Shown piece after piece: positions 1 to 8,834 of a DNA stretch of 64,000 bases. Position 1 is the first letter of the stretch, and the number at the start of each line of letters is the position of its first letter. Both the position numbers and the translations under genes were made by a program. Source of the DNA: Frankia sp. RB7. Its GTDB lineage: Bacteria; Pseudomonadota; Alphaproteobacteria; Rhizobiales; Xanthobacteraceae. The DNA is taken from positions 1 to 64,000 of the forward strand of contig JAUEPE010000008.1 in NCBI GenBank assembly GCA_030403585.1, given 5' to 3'. Under the pieces are notes generated by a model. It saw nothing but the letters and a program-made list of their open reading frames with translations. It was not told the origin of the DNA and ran no database searches.

Positions 1-176
1 GGCTCCGCCCGCGCGGCCTGAACGCCACATCCCGAACTCGATCGCAACCATGCGCGCCCACTTGATCCGCGCACTCATCAAAACCTTGCCGCGATGTCCG
101 TGCTGTGGCGCCAGCGCAGCATCAAATGGACGTCGATGCCCATGACGCAGTAAGAGTAACCCACCCTACGGCACCG
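1..176. other. Left-edge stretch, no firm gene
   Basis: Two frames stay open to the left edge. A minus-strand frame starts with ATG at 78 and has AAGG about six bases upstream; a plus-strand frame ends at a TGA near 145 and contains a CPCC cluster. Neither is long enough to name. Bases 161-179 match one arm of the palindromic repeat at 50679-50776, with no partner arm here. Confidence 0.4.
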
Positions 177-1154
177 TCACTCCATCACCAGCGCCACCCG
201 CCCGATTGCCTTGCGGTCGAGCAACAACCGCATCGCCTTGGCGTAATCCTCCAGCGGCAGGCGGTGCGAGATGTTCGGGCGCAGCTTCCCTTCTTCGGCC
301 CATTGCAGCAGCGCCTTCAGGCGTACCTCACCAAGCGCCGGGTTCTTGCGCACCGCCTCGCCTGCGCGAACACCAAGCACGCTGGCGCCCTTGATCAGCA
401 GCAGATTGGTCTTGGCCGAGCCGATGCCACCGGTAAAACCGATCACCAGCAGCCGCGCGCCCCAGGCGATGCAGCGCATCGAATTCTCAAACACCTCGCC
501 ACCGACGGGGTCGAACACCACGTCGGCGCCGCGGCCGTCGGTGATGCGCTTGACGGCGTCGCGAAACGGCTCGCGGTCGTAGCGCACGAGATGGTCGGCG
601 CCGCGCGATTTCGCGATCGAAAGCTTCTCGTCGCTGGACGCCGTCGCGATCACGGTCGCGCCCAGCATCTTGCCGATCTCCACCGCCGCGAGGCCGACGC
701 CACCGCCGGCGCCGTGCACCAGCAGCACCTCGCCCGGCTCGACCCGGCCGCGATCGATCAGCGCGTGATAGGCGGTGCCGTGGCCCGCGAGATAGGTTGC
801 ACCCTCGGCATAATCGAAGTTCGATGGCAGAGGCGTGAGTTGCGACGGCGTCACCACGGCTTCGTCAGTAAAGGAACCGTGGCGCATCTTGACGATGACC
901 TTGTCGCCGACGACGACACCCTTCACCTCAGCGTCGACCTCGGTCACATCGCCGGCGGCTTCCATGCCGGGCGTGAACGGCAGTTCGGGCTTGAGCTGGT
1001 ATTCGCCGGCCGCCATCAGCACATCCGGAAAATTCAACCCGGCGGCGCGGATCGCGACGCGAACCTCGCCGGGCTTCAGGGCGCGCGAGGGAAACTCTTC
1101 CAACCGCAGCGTTTCAGGCGCGCCGAGCGCGCGGCAGACGACAGCCCGCACCAT
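177..1154 (-). CDS. NADPH:quinone oxidoreductase family protein (zinc-independent MDR)
   Basis: This 325-residue protein belongs to the medium-chain dehydrogenase/reductase superfamily, quinone-oxidoreductase branch. It has the N-terminal GroES-like fold with the AGLNFPDVL motif near residues 38-46, then a Rossmann domain with the nucleotide-binding glycine cluster HGAGGGVG at 147-154. Zinc-ligand cysteines of true alcohol dehydrogenases are absent. The expected role is cytosolic NADPH-dependent reduction of a quinone or enone; the substrate cannot be read from sequence. Its start codon overlaps the stop of the upstream isomerase gene (shared base 1154), so the two are probably co-transcribed. 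The stop codon lies inside a repeat arm. Confidence 0.85.
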   Translation of the reverse strand: MVRAVVCRALGAPETLRLEEFPSRALKPGEVRVAIRAAGLNFPDVLMAAGEYQLKPELPFTPGMEAAGDVTEVDAEVKGVVVGDKVIVKMRHGSFTDEAVVTPSQLTPLPSNFDYAEGATYLAGHGTAYHALIDRGRVEPGEVLLVHGAGGGVGLAAVEIGKMLGATVIATASSDEKLSIAKSRGADHLVRYDREPFRDAVKRITDGRGADVVFDPVGGEVFENSMRCIAWGARLLVIGFTGGIGSAKTNLLLIKGASVLGVRAGEAVRKNPALGEVRLKALLQWAEEGKLRPNISHRLPLEDYAKAMRLLLDRKAIGRVALVME

Positions 1155-1762
1155 CAGGCCGCGCTCGCCTTGTTGCGCATCAACGCCTCGCGGATCAGCG
1201 GCAAGCGGTCATTGCCGAAATACATATCGGTCTTGTTGACAAAGATGGTCGGCGAGCCGAAGCCGCCGCGGGCGACGACCTCTTCCGTATTGGCCTTGAG
1301 CTGGTCCTTGATCGCCTGCTCCGAGATGCCGGCGAAGAACTTTTGCTCGTCGACGCCGACTTTCTTGCAGATCTCGGCCAGCACCGCATCCTGCGAGATG
1401 TCCCTGTCTCCGCCCCAATAGGTCTCGAACAATGCGGTTGCGAACGGCACCATGTCCTTGCCCAACCAGATGCAGCCCCGCATCGCCTTGACGCTGTTCA
1501 CCGGAAACACGGTCGGCGGCATCTTGATCGCAAGGCCCGCCGAGCGCGCCCAGTCGGCGAGGTCCTTCTTCATGTAGCGCGCCTTCAGTGGCACCGGCGT
1601 CTCGCGCTGGGCGTAGACGCTCGGGTTGACCGTGTTGAAGATGCCGCCGACCAGGATCGGCCGCCAGATGATCTCGGCGCCGAGCTCCTTCGCCAGAGAC
1701 TGGATGTTGTGGAAGGCGAGATAGGTCCAGGGACTGGAGCAGTCGAAGAAGAATTCGATCAT
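1154..1762 (-). CDS. 2-hydroxychromene-2-carboxylate isomerase / DsbA-family protein
   Basis: A 202-residue thioredoxin-fold protein. It opens with a beta strand leading to the SSPWTYLA motif (residues 9-16) in place of the CXXC of DsbA. It later has the GSPTIFV segment with the cis-proline typical of HCCA isomerases and kappa-class GSTs. Characterised members isomerise 2-hydroxychromene-2-carboxylate in naphthalene degradation with glutathione as cofactor. Nothing else here suggests naphthalene catabolism, so a broader glutathione-dependent isomerase or transferase role is as likely. It is first in a two-gene unit with the quinone oxidoreductase; a GST gene lies upstream across a palindromic repeat. 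Confidence 0.8.
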   Translation of the reverse strand: MIEFFFDCSSPWTYLAFHNIQSLAKELGAEIIWRPILVGGIFNTVNPSVYAQRETPVPLKARYMKKDLADWARSAGLAIKMPPTVFPVNSVKAMRGCIWLGKDMVPFATALFETYWGGDRDISQDAVLAEICKKVGVDEQKFFAGISEQAIKDQLKANTEEVVARGGFGSPTIFVNKTDMYFGNDRLPLIREALMRNKASAA

Positions 1763-1794
1763 GGCGTTTCCTTGTGTCTTGTTTATCTCGCTCT

Positions 1795-1890
1795 CTCCTC
1801 GTCATTGCGAGCGAAGCGAAGCAATCCAGACTGTCACCACGGAAGGACTCTGGATTGCTTCGTCGCTTCGCTCCTCGCAATGACGAGGAG
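1795..1890. repeat. Palindromic intergenic repeat, family A
   Basis: The outer arms CTCCTCGTCATTGCGAG and CTCGCAATGACGAGGAG are exact reverse complements. Inside lie a GCAATCCAGA arm and its complement TCTGGATTGC. Related copies sit at 11909-11995, 17911-18004 and 59941-59998. It lies between two minus-strand genes. Confidence 0.9.
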
Positions 1891-1902
1891 GGAGCGGAGA
1901 CA

Positions 1903-2604
1903 CTACTTCTTTCCCAGCACTTCCTTAGCCTTCTGGCCGAACATGATCTTGCGTGATTCCTCGTCGAACGGCTCTTTGACGAATTTTCCGATCGCAAGCC
2001 CCGCTTGCACCTGCGGTCTGGCACGGACCTCGGCGTACCAGCGCTTCACGTTCGGATAGTCGTCGAGCGTAAAGCCCTGCGCCTTGTGGGTCATGGTCCA
2101 GGGGAAGCAGGCGATGTCGGCGATGGAATAGTCGCCGGCGACATAGGCGCCGGTCTTTGCGAGTTGGCGATCGAGCACGCCATAGAGCCGCGCCGCCTCG
2201 TCGCGGTAGCGCTCGATCGCGTAAGGAATTTTCTCCGCCGCATAGAGTGCAAAATGGCCGTGCTGACCGAGCATCGGCCCGAGCCCCGCCATCTGCCACA
2301 TCACCCATTGGATGGTGGTGGAACGGCCGCGGAGATCCGCTGTCAGGAAGCGCCCTGTCTTCTCCGCCAGATAGATCAGGATCGCCCCGGTCTCGAACAC
2401 CGAGAACGGTGCGCCCCCATCGGCAGGGTCGTGATCGACGATCGCGGGAATGCGGTTGTTGGGCGAGATCGCCAGAAATTCAGGGCTGAACTGCTCGCCG
2501 GTGCGAATGTTGACGGGCTTGACGGTGTAGGGAAGCCCCAGTTCCTCCAGCATGATCGAGATTTTCCAGCCGTTCGGCGTCGGCGCGTAATGGAGATCGA
2601 TCAT
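1903..2604 (-). CDS. Glutathione S-transferase family protein (YghU/YfcG-like)
   Basis: A 233-residue two-domain GST. The N-terminal thioredoxin fold contains YAPTPNGWKI, the NNRIPAIVDHD strand with the cis-proline, and the FETGAILIYLAE helix that binds the glutathione gamma-glutamyl group. The C-terminal half is all-helical. The TPNG motif near the N-terminus resembles Nu-class enzymes, which act as disulfide-bond reductases. Start choice: ATG at 2604 is preceded by AAGGAAAGG about three bases upstream; the longer frame from 2631 adds nine non-conserved residues. The gene stands alone, with a repeat downstream and a divergent MetE-like gene upstream. Confidence 0.85.
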   Translation of the reverse strand: MIDLHYAPTPNGWKISIMLEELGLPYTVKPVNIRTGEQFSPEFLAISPNNRIPAIVDHDPADGGAPFSVFETGAILIYLAEKTGRFLTADLRGRSTTIQWVMWQMAGLGPMLGQHGHFALYAAEKIPYAIERYRDEAARLYGVLDRQLAKTGAYVAGDYSIADIACFPWTMTHKAQGFTLDDYPNVKRWYAEVRARPQVQAGLAIGKFVKEPFDEESRKIMFGQKAKEVLGKK

Positions 2605-2725
2605 GACCTTTCCTTGACCCTTCCCCGTCATCGCCGCTGGAATAGAAAGCGACTTTCGTTGTTCTGTACCTCGACGTTAAGACATGGCAGACAGAGGCGC
2701 AATGACAACCCGCCGGGAGGGACCC

Positions 2726-3748
2726 ATGCTGTTTCCAACGACGATCGCCGGCTCCTTGCCCAAGCCGGAATGGCTCGCCGAGCCCAACATGCTCTGGGCG
2801 CCCTGGAAGTCGCAAGGCGACGAGCTGCTCCGCGCCAAGCGCGACGCAACGATGCTTGCGGTGAAGGTCCAGGAGGATTCCGGGATCGACATCGTCACCG
2901 AGGGCGAGCAGGCCCGGCAGCACTTCGTGCACGGTTTCCTGGAGAAGATCGAGGGCATCGATTTCGCCCACAAGGTCGAGATGGGTATCCGGAAAGATCG
3001 CTACAAGGCTATGGTGCCGCAAGTGGTCGCGCCGCTGCGGCTCAAGGGCCGCGTCCACGCCGACGAGGCGCGCGTCGCGCGCACGCACACGAAGAAGAAG
3101 CTCAAATTCACCCTGCCCGGCCCGATGACCATCATCGACACGATTGCGGACCGTTACTATGGCGACCGCGTGAAGATGGCCTTTGCGTTTGCCGAACTGT
3201 TGAACGAGGAAGCCAAGGCGCTTCAGGCCGACGGCGTCGATCTCGTGCAGTTCGACGAGCCCGCCTTCAACGTCTACATGGACGAGGTCAACGACTGGGG
3301 CATCAAGGCGCTGGAACGCGCCGCGCAGGGGCTCACCTGCGCCACCGCCGTGCACATCTGCTACGGCTACGGCATCAAGGCCAACACCGACTGGAAGGAG
3401 ACGCTCGGCGCGCAATGGCGGCAGTATGAGCAGATCTTCCCGGCGATAGACGCAAGCCCAATCCAGCAGGTCGCGATCGAGTGCCGCAATTCCAAGGTGC
3501 CGCTCGATCTGCTCGCGCTGCTCAAAAACAAGATCGTGCAGGCCGGCGTGATCGACGTCGCCAGCGACACGGTCGAGACGGCGGACGAAGTCGTCAAGGT
3601 GATCGACGCGGTGTCGAAATTCGTGCCCAAGAGCAACATCATCGCCACCACCAATTGCGGCATGGCGCCGATGCGCCGCGAGATCGCCGAAGCCAAGCTG
3701 ATGGCGCTCGGCGCGGGTGCGGCGCTCGCTCGCGAGAAGCTGGGGTGA
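2726..3748 (+). CDS. Cobalamin-independent methionine synthase-like protein (MetE C-terminal domain)
   Basis: This 340-residue protein is a single TIM barrel matching the C-terminal half of MetE; full MetE is about 750 residues. The zinc-binding set is intact: His210 and Cys212 in HICYGYG, Glu252 in IECR and Cys311 in TTNCGM. The acidic DEPA segment near 177 is also present. MetE transfers a methyl group from methyltetrahydrofolate to homocysteine. Short forms lacking the N-terminal half often use other methyl donors, so the donor is uncertain. The start at 2726 has GGGAGG five bases upstream. It overlaps the following small exported protein gene by one base. Confidence 0.8.
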   Translation: MLFPTTIAGSLPKPEWLAEPNMLWAPWKSQGDELLRAKRDATMLAVKVQEDSGIDIVTEGEQARQHFVHGFLEKIEGIDFAHKVEMGIRKDRYKAMVPQVVAPLRLKGRVHADEARVARTHTKKKLKFTLPGPMTIIDTIADRYYGDRVKMAFAFAELLNEEAKALQADGVDLVQFDEPAFNVYMDEVNDWGIKALERAAQGLTCATAVHICYGYGIKANTDWKETLGAQWRQYEQIFPAIDASPIQQVAIECRNSKVPLDLLALLKNKIVQAGVIDVASDTVETADEVVKVIDAVSKFVPKSNIIATTNCGMAPMRREIAEAKLMALGAGAALAREKLG

Positions 3749-3981
3749 TGATGGTAGTTCGATCGGCACTCGCGGTCATCGCGCTGACAGCGCTCTGGCT
3801 GCCGGCGCAGGCGGAGGACCGCTCGGTGCTGTTGAACTGCAAGGCGATGGTGGAGCGCGCATCCAGGGATGCGAATGCCACGAGCGAGGCTGAACTCACC
3901 CGCTGCCGCCAGGTGATCCGCGAATGGGCGCTGCGCGATGCCCGAACCACTGTGGATGAACAAGGCAAACCACTGCGCTAG
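3748..3981 (+). CDS. Small exported hypothetical protein
   Basis: A 77-residue protein with a clear signal peptide: basic start, hydrophobic core and an AQA cleavage site after about residue 22. The predicted mature part is about 55 residues, polar, with two cysteines (LLNCKAM and LTRCRQV) that could form a disulfide. I do not recognise the family. The ATG overlaps the TGA of the MetE-like gene, so translation may be coupled. A second ATG directly follows the first. Its stop codon overlaps the stop of the convergent gene within the tetranucleotide CTAG at 3978-3981. Confidence 0.7.
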   Translation: MMVVRSALAVIALTALWLPAQAEDRSVLLNCKAMVERASRDANATSEAELTRCRQVIREWALRDARTTVDEQGKPLR

Positions 3982-4595
3982 GACAATGCAGTCGGATGTA
4001 GCACGGGCTGATAGCCAGCGTTCATCGTGCGCAGCGTCGATGGCGGTGTCAGCAGCGTTACTTCCTCCGCCTGGCGTTCCACCGCGACATAACCCGCGGG
4101 CGACCACCGCAGCGTCTTGCCCTGCGTGACGAGAAAGCTCTCCTCGCCCTGTTGCAGCATCGCGCCGTCGGGAAGCTGGTCGAGCGGCACCAGCAGCGCA
4201 TGCAGCCGCTTCTTTCCGTGATCGAGCCGCTCGTGGTGCAGCACCGTGTCGATGTCGTGCATGCGAACGTTTTGCACGCGATTGCCTTTCTCCCATGCGG
4301 CACGGAAGCGATTGGCATCGTCGCGGCGGCAGTAGAAGCAGGGGCGATGCCCGGCGGCGAGCGCAGTGGCCTCGTCCAGGAAGAACAGCTCGGTCCAGCT
4401 CTGCTGCGCCATCACCTCGCGGCGGCGACCGCGGAATTCGCAGGTGCAGGTGAGCCAGGCCGGCGACGACCAGCGCTTCTTCAGCAGCGTCTTCGTCGCG
4501 GGATCATGAATGATGCCGCGATTGCCGGTAAACAGACCGCGATGTGGGGTGGCGATGATGTCGCCGGTCGGCGTGACGCGGTTTTGCAGGGGCAT
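3978..4595 (-). CDS. Conserved hypothetical protein with paired cysteine motifs
   Basis: A 205-residue protein of unrecognised family. It has a CXC pair (Cys50, Cys52, in LTCTCEF) and a CXXC pair (Cys86, Cys89, in RPCFYCR), a spacing that could hold one zinc or iron ion. A helical segment DDANRFRAAW follows. No signal peptide or membrane segment is seen. The start at 4595 avoids an N-terminal extension that runs through a palindromic repeat. It is convergent with, and end-overlaps, the small exported protein gene. Function unknown; metal binding is inferred only from cysteine spacing. Confidence 0.7.
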   Translation of the reverse strand: MPLQNRVTPTGDIIATPHRGLFTGNRGIIHDPATKTLLKKRWSSPAWLTCTCEFRGRRREVMAQQSWTELFFLDEATALAAGHRPCFYCRRDDANRFRAAWEKGNRVQNVRMHDIDTVLHHERLDHGKKRLHALLVPLDQLPDGAMLQQGEESFLVTQGKTLRWSPAGYVAVERQAEEVTLLTPPSTLRTMNAGYQPVLHPTALS

Positions 4596-4608
4596 GGCGC
4601 CGCTATTC

Positions 4609-4754
4609 TCCCTCTCCCCGTTCTTACGGGGAGAGGGTTGGGGTGAGGGCTGCATCCACAGATATGGTGAGAGACGGACTCGCGGAAGCTCCCCTCACCC
4701 GGATTGCATCTTCGATGCAATCCGACCTCTCCCCGCAAGCAGGGCGAGGTGAAG
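4609..4754. repeat. Palindromic intergenic repeat, family E
   Basis: A composite element with CCTCTCCCCG / CGGGGAGAGG arms at its left end, GGGTGAGGG facing CCCTCACCC across the middle, and an inner GGATTGCATC / GATGCAATCC hairpin. A second copy is at 47595-47719. It lies between two minus-strand genes. Confidence 0.85.
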
Positions 4755-4759
4755 AAAGA

Positions 4760-5293
4760 TCACGCGGCGCCGTCGCGCAACGGCGGGTGGTAGGACAGCG
4801 CGGTGTCCCAGGGGAAGAAGATCCAGGTGTCCTGCGAGACTTCGGTGATGAAGGTGTCGACCAGCGGGCGCCCCTTCGGCTTGGCGTAGACGGTGGCGAA
4901 ATGCGCGTCGGGCAGCATCTCGCGGACCAGCTTGCCGGTCTTGCCGGTATCGACGAGGTCGTCGACGATCAGGAGCCCCTTGCCGGTGCCACCGCCGAGC
5001 TTCATCGCCTGTTCTGAAATACCCTTGAGGACCTGGAGTTCGCCCTGCTTGTCGTGGTCGTAGCTGGCGATGCAGACCGTATCAATGACGCGCACGCCCA
5101 GTTCGCGCGCCACGATCGCGGCCGGCACCAAGCCGCCGCGGGTGATCGCGATCACCGCATGAAACGGGCCGACCTCGTTGAGCCGCCAGGTCAGCGCCCG
5201 GCAATCCCGGTGGAACTGGTCCCACGACACCGGAAAGGGCCTGCCCGCCCGCTCCTGCGCGCTCAGTTCCGGTGCGTCTCCGTCACCAGCCAT
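4760..5293 (-). CDS. gpt: Xanthine phosphoribosyltransferase
   Basis: A 177-residue type I phosphoribosyltransferase. The PRPP-binding motif [14 protein letters not shown] and the N-terminal [12 protein letters not shown] strand-helix match Gpt of purine salvage, which converts xanthine or guanine plus PRPP to the nucleotide. The C-terminal WIFFPWD segment is characteristic of this subfamily, whose tryptophan stacks on the base. ATGs exist at 5308, 5296 and 5293; GGAG lies six bases before 5293, so I prefer that start. It is probably cytosolic or peripherally membrane-bound. Upstream on the same strand is a CinA-like gene, 38 bases away. Confidence 0.9.
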   Translation of the reverse strand: MAGDGDAPELSAQERAGRPFPVSWDQFHRDCRALTWRLNEVGPFHAVIAITRGGLVPAAIVARELGVRVIDTVCIASYDHDKQGELQVLKGISEQAMKLGGGTGKGLLIVDDLVDTGKTGKLVREMLPDAHFATVYAKPKGRPLVDTFITEVSQDTWIFFPWDTALSYHPPLRDGAA

Positions 5294-5331
5294 CATCGTC
5301 TCCTGCATTCGTCTGCCGGCAGCTCCATTTG

Positions 5332-6069
5332 CTACCGGGTGATGTTCAATCCGGCCAGCATTTCCTTCACCGCCGCCATCGCGGATGCAAGCTTATCCGC
5401 ATCGCGCGAGCGCACCACCAGATTGGTGTTCGGCTTTTGCTCCTCGTCCATGAAGGGATAGCTGCCGATGATGGTGTCGGGATGAGCGGCGGCGATCGCC
5501 CGCAGCGGGCTGCCGATGTCGCCTTCCCGCGCATTGGCGCGGACCGATTCGGACAGCATGCGCACGCCGGATTTCAGCTTGGGCGAGACGATGTCCATCA
5601 TCGCCTGCATGATCGAGGGCACGCCGGCCATGACAATGACGTTGCCGATCTTGAAGCCGGGGGCGAGGATGGTCGCGCTCTGGATCAGCTCGGCGCCGTC
5701 GGGGATGCGGGCCATGCGCAGGCGGGCTTCGTTGAGGTCCTGCTCGCTCCAGCGCTCCCTAAAACGGGCGACCACTTCGGGATGGTGGTCGATGCCGACG
5801 CCGAACGCCTTGGCTATGCTGTCGGCGGTGATGTCGTCATGGGTGGGCCCGATGCCGCCGGTGGTGAAGACATAGGTGTAGCGATGCCGCAGTGCATCCA
5901 ACGCGGCGATGATATCGGGCTCGTCGTCGGAGACGACCCGGACTTCCTTCAGGTCGATGCCGATGTTGGTCAGGTATTCGGCGATGAAGCCAATATTCTT
6001 GTCCTTGGTCCGGCCGGACAGGATTTCATCCCCGATGACCAGAATGCCCGCCGTGACGATCTCGCTCAT
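5332..6069 (-). CDS. CinA-like competence/damage-inducible protein (MoCF domain)
   Basis: A 245-residue protein made of the molybdopterin-binding MoCF fold found at the N-terminus of CinA. Diagnostic parts are [13 protein letters not shown] near the start and [11 protein letters not shown], the MoaB/MoeA-type loop. The C-terminal nicotinamide-nucleotide deamidase domain of full CinA is missing, so this is the short form common in alphaproteobacteria. Its substrate is uncertain; related domains hydrolyse ADP-ribose or handle molybdopterin. TAAGG precedes the ATG. It probably shares a transcript with gpt downstream and is divergent from the ATP-grasp gene. Confidence 0.85.
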   Translation of the reverse strand: MSEIVTAGILVIGDEILSGRTKDKNIGFIAEYLTNIGIDLKEVRVVSDDEPDIIAALDALRHRYTYVFTTGGIGPTHDDITADSIAKAFGVGIDHHPEVVARFRERWSEQDLNEARLRMARIPDGAELIQSATILAPGFKIGNVIVMAGVPSIMQAMMDIVSPKLKSGVRMLSESVRANAREGDIGSPLRAIAAAHPDTIIGSYPFMDEEQKPNTNLVVRSRDADKLASAMAAVKEMLAGLNITR

Positions 6070-6347
6070 GCCTTAAATCCCTCACCTCTGGTCCCGACTT
6101 TGCCGAGGTAACGCGTTGAAGTCACGCGGTTTTGCTGCCGAAATAAGCAGTCCTCAGCCATTTTTTCAGGCAAGCGCCCAGCCATCCCCGGCAAATATCC
6201 CAAGTCCATGCTTATCGCGCTGGCCCGCCCCTTGCTACCTCCTCAAAGTCATGCACTCTTGCCGCATGGCCAGGACGTTGCGGTCTTCACCCAAGGCCTC
6301 GCGACCTGTCGAATGGCGCAACGCCTTGCGGAGACAAGTCGGGATCT

Positions 6348-7766
6348 ATGGCAGTCGCGTTTGACGAAATGAATATTCCGGGTGGGGATCTTCGCCCCGC
6401 CTATCAGGAGCTGGCGCGCTGGCTCAAGGAGACGCCTCCCGAGGCGCTCGAATATCGCCGCCAGGAGGCCGAGCTCCTGTTCCGCCGCATCGGCATCACC
6501 TTTGCGGTTTATGGGGACTCCGAATCCACCGAGCGCCTGATCCCGTTCGACGTGATCCCCCGGATCATGTCCGGCAAGGAATGGACGCTGCTGGAGAAGG
6601 GACTGAAGCAGCGCGTCAAGGCGCTGAATATGTTCCTGCGCGACATCTATCATGGCCGCGATATCCTCCGCGCCGGGATCGTGCCCGAAGATCTGATCTT
6701 CCAGAACCCGGTGTTCCGGCCCGAGATGAACGGCCAGCAGGTGCCGCACGACGTCTACGTGCACATCGCCGGCATCGACATCATCAGGGTCGATGCCGAG
6801 GACTTCATCGTGCTGGAGGACAATGCGCGCACGCCGTCCGGCGTGTCCTACATGCTGGAAAACCGCGAGATCATGATGCGGCTGTTTCCGGATCTGTTCG
6901 CCCGCCACAGGGTGGCGCCGGTCGAGCGCTATCCGGATGAGCTGCTCTCTGCGCTGCGCTCGGTCGCTCCGAACAGCGCCTCGGGCGAACCGACGGTCGC
7001 CCTGCTCACGCCCGGCGTCTACAACTCGGCCTATTACGAGCACTCCTTCCTCGCCGACAAGCTCGGCATCGAGCTGGTCGAGGGCCGCGACCTCATCGTC
7101 AAGAACAACGAAGTGTTCATGCGGACGACGGAAGGGGTGAAACGGGTCGACGTGATCTATCGCCGTGTCGACGACGACTTCCTCGATCCCCTCACCTTCC
7201 GTCCCGATTCCGCGCTCGGCGTGCCCGGGCTGATGTCGGCCTATGCCGCCGGCAACATCACGCTCGCCAACGCCGTCGGCACCGGCATCGCCGATGACAA
7301 GGCGATCTACTCCTACATGCCGGAGATCGTGAAATTCTACCTCGGCGAGGAGCCGATCCTTAAGAACGTGCAGACCTGGCGCTGCCGCGAGCCGAAGGAT
7401 CTCGCTTACGTGCTCGACCATCTCGGCGACGTTGTCGTGAAGGAAGTGCACGGCTCCGGCGGCTACGGCATGCTGATCGGCCCCGCCGCGACGAAAGCGA
7501 CGATCGAGGCCTTCCGCGAGAAGCTCAAGCGCGAACCGGAAGGTTTCATCGCCCAGCCGACGCTGGCGCTCTCGACCTGCCCGACCTGCACGGCCTCCGG
7601 CCTCGCTCCCCGCCACGTCGATCTGCGGCCCTTCGTGCTCACCGGCAGCAAGAGCACGACGATCGTGCCGGGCGGGCTGACGCGTGTTGCGCTGAAGGAA
7701 GGTTCGCTCGTGGTGAATTCGAGCCAGGGCGGCGGCACCAAAGACACCTGGATTTTGGACGAGTAG
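6348..7766 (+). CDS. Circularly permuted ATP-grasp protein
   Basis: A 472-residue protein of the circularly permuted ATP-grasp type-2 family. Recognisable segments are the long N-terminal helical region ending in RRIGITFAVYG, the EDNARTPSGVSYM block, and the glycine-rich KEVHGSGGYGMLIGP loop expected to close over ATP. Members are thought to form amide or peptide-like bonds by an acyl-phosphate route, with substrate unknown. It is first in a conserved neighbourhood with alpha-E, transglutaminase and Anbu genes. Only four bases separate it from the alpha-E gene, so they are one transcript. The 278 bases upstream are shared with the divergent CinA-like gene. Confidence 0.88.
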   Translation: MAVAFDEMNIPGGDLRPAYQELARWLKETPPEALEYRRQEAELLFRRIGITFAVYGDSESTERLIPFDVIPRIMSGKEWTLLEKGLKQRVKALNMFLRDIYHGRDILRAGIVPEDLIFQNPVFRPEMNGQQVPHDVYVHIAGIDIIRVDAEDFIVLEDNARTPSGVSYMLENREIMMRLFPDLFARHRVAPVERYPDELLSALRSVAPNSASGEPTVALLTPGVYNSAYYEHSFLADKLGIELVEGRDLIVKNNEVFMRTTEGVKRVDVIYRRVDDDFLDPLTFRPDSALGVPGLMSAYAAGNITLANAVGTGIADDKAIYSYMPEIVKFYLGEEPILKNVQTWRCREPKDLAYVLDHLGDVVVKEVHGSGGYGMLIGPAATKATIEAFREKLKREPEGFIAQPTLALSTCPTCTASGLAPRHVDLRPFVLTGSKSTTIVPGGLTRVALKEGSLVVNSSQGGGTKDTWILDE

Positions 7767-7770
7767 AGAG

Positions 7771-8715
7771 ATGCTGTCGCGTACCGCCGAAAACCTCTAC
7801 TGGCTCGCCCGCTATGTCGAACGGGCCGAATATCTCGCACGCACCATTGACGCGACCCTGCGCGTCACCGCGCTTCCTGCCGCCTATATCGGCAAGACCA
7901 ACGAGTGGGACTCCGCGTTGCTCACCGCCGGCGTCGCGGAAAGCTTCTATCAGATCCACGAGGAAGCCAACGAGCACAACGTCGTCGACTACCTCTCGTT
8001 CTCGGCCGACAACCCGTCCTCGATCAGGAACTGCATCGAGGCGGCGCGGCTGAACTCGCGCTCGGTGCGCACCGCGCTGACCAGCGAGATGTGGGACACC
8101 ATCAACTCGGCCTGGATCGAGCTTCAGGCGGTCTGGAGCAAGGGCACCTCCACACGCGAGGACCTCGCAAAATTCCTGCGCTTCGTGCAGGAGACCTCGC
8201 TGCGCTTCGACGGCTCGGCCTACCGGACCATGCTGCGCAACGACGCCTACTGGTTCTCGCGCCTCGGCCTGCATCTGGAGCGCGCCGACAACACCGCACG
8301 CATTCTCGACGTCAAGTATCACGTGCTGCTGCCCGAAGAGGAGCACGTCGGCGGTCCGCTCGACTTCTATCAGTGGAGCTCGATCCTGCGCTCGGTGTCG
8401 GCGCTGACGGCCTATCACTGGGTCTACCGCGAGACGCTGAAACCATGGCTGGTCGCGGATCTGCTGATCCTCAACGGCACGCTGCCGCGCTCGCTTGCCA
8501 GCTGCTACGACAATCTCACGCGCAACCTCGACCAGATCGGCGTCGCCTATGGCCGCCAGGGTCCGGCGCAGCGCCACGCCCGCGGCATCCGCAACCGGCT
8601 GGAACACAGCAACATGAACGACATTTTCCAGCATGGCGTGCATGAATTCATTCAGGAATTCATCTCGGACAATTCCAGGCTGGGCGAAATCATCACGAAG
8701 CAGTATTTGATCTAG
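7771..8715 (+). CDS. Alpha-E domain protein
   Basis: A 314-residue all-helical protein that fills one alpha-E domain. It begins with the hallmark MLSRTAENLYWLARYVERAE (residues 1-20) and contains repeated arginine/glutamate-rich helices such as GLHLERADNTARILD. The biochemical role is unknown. It nearly always travels with circularly permuted ATP-grasp and transglutaminase genes, and it is fused to the ATP-grasp in some genomes, which suggests a physical complex. Its ATG lies four bases after the previous stop, with GAGAG as ribosome-binding sequence. A palindromic repeat separates it from the transglutaminase gene. Confidence 0.88.
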   Translation: MLSRTAENLYWLARYVERAEYLARTIDATLRVTALPAAYIGKTNEWDSALLTAGVAESFYQIHEEANEHNVVDYLSFSADNPSSIRNCIEAARLNSRSVRTALTSEMWDTINSAWIELQAVWSKGTSTREDLAKFLRFVQETSLRFDGSAYRTMLRNDAYWFSRLGLHLERADNTARILDVKYHVLLPEEEHVGGPLDFYQWSSILRSVSALTAYHWVYRETLKPWLVADLLILNGTLPRSLASCYDNLTRNLDQIGVAYGRQGPAQRHARGIRNRLEHSNMNDIFQHGVHEFIQEFISDNSRLGEIITKQYLI

Positions 8716-8740
8716 TCAAGACCGAACCACTCACCCCTTC

Positions 8741-8819
8741 GTCATTCCGGGGCGATGCGAAGCATCGAACCGGAATCTCGAGATTCCGGGTCTGGCGCTT
8801 CGCGCCATCCCGGAATGAC
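8741..8819. repeat. Palindromic intergenic repeat, family B
   Basis: Terminal arms GTCATTCCGG and CCGGAATGAC enclose GCGATGCGAAGCATCG and TGGCGCTTCGCGCCA hairpins and a CCGGAATCTCGAGATTCCGG palindrome. A shorter copy is at 21492-21535. It interrupts the Anbu-type operon between the alpha-E and transglutaminase genes. Confidence 0.9.
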
Positions 8820-8834
8820 CGACTTAGAAACACC

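Noticed and set aside
1795..1890. Repeats considered as a CRISPR array.
   Set aside because: The palindromic repeats are dispersed single elements without regular spacers, and no cas genes are present.
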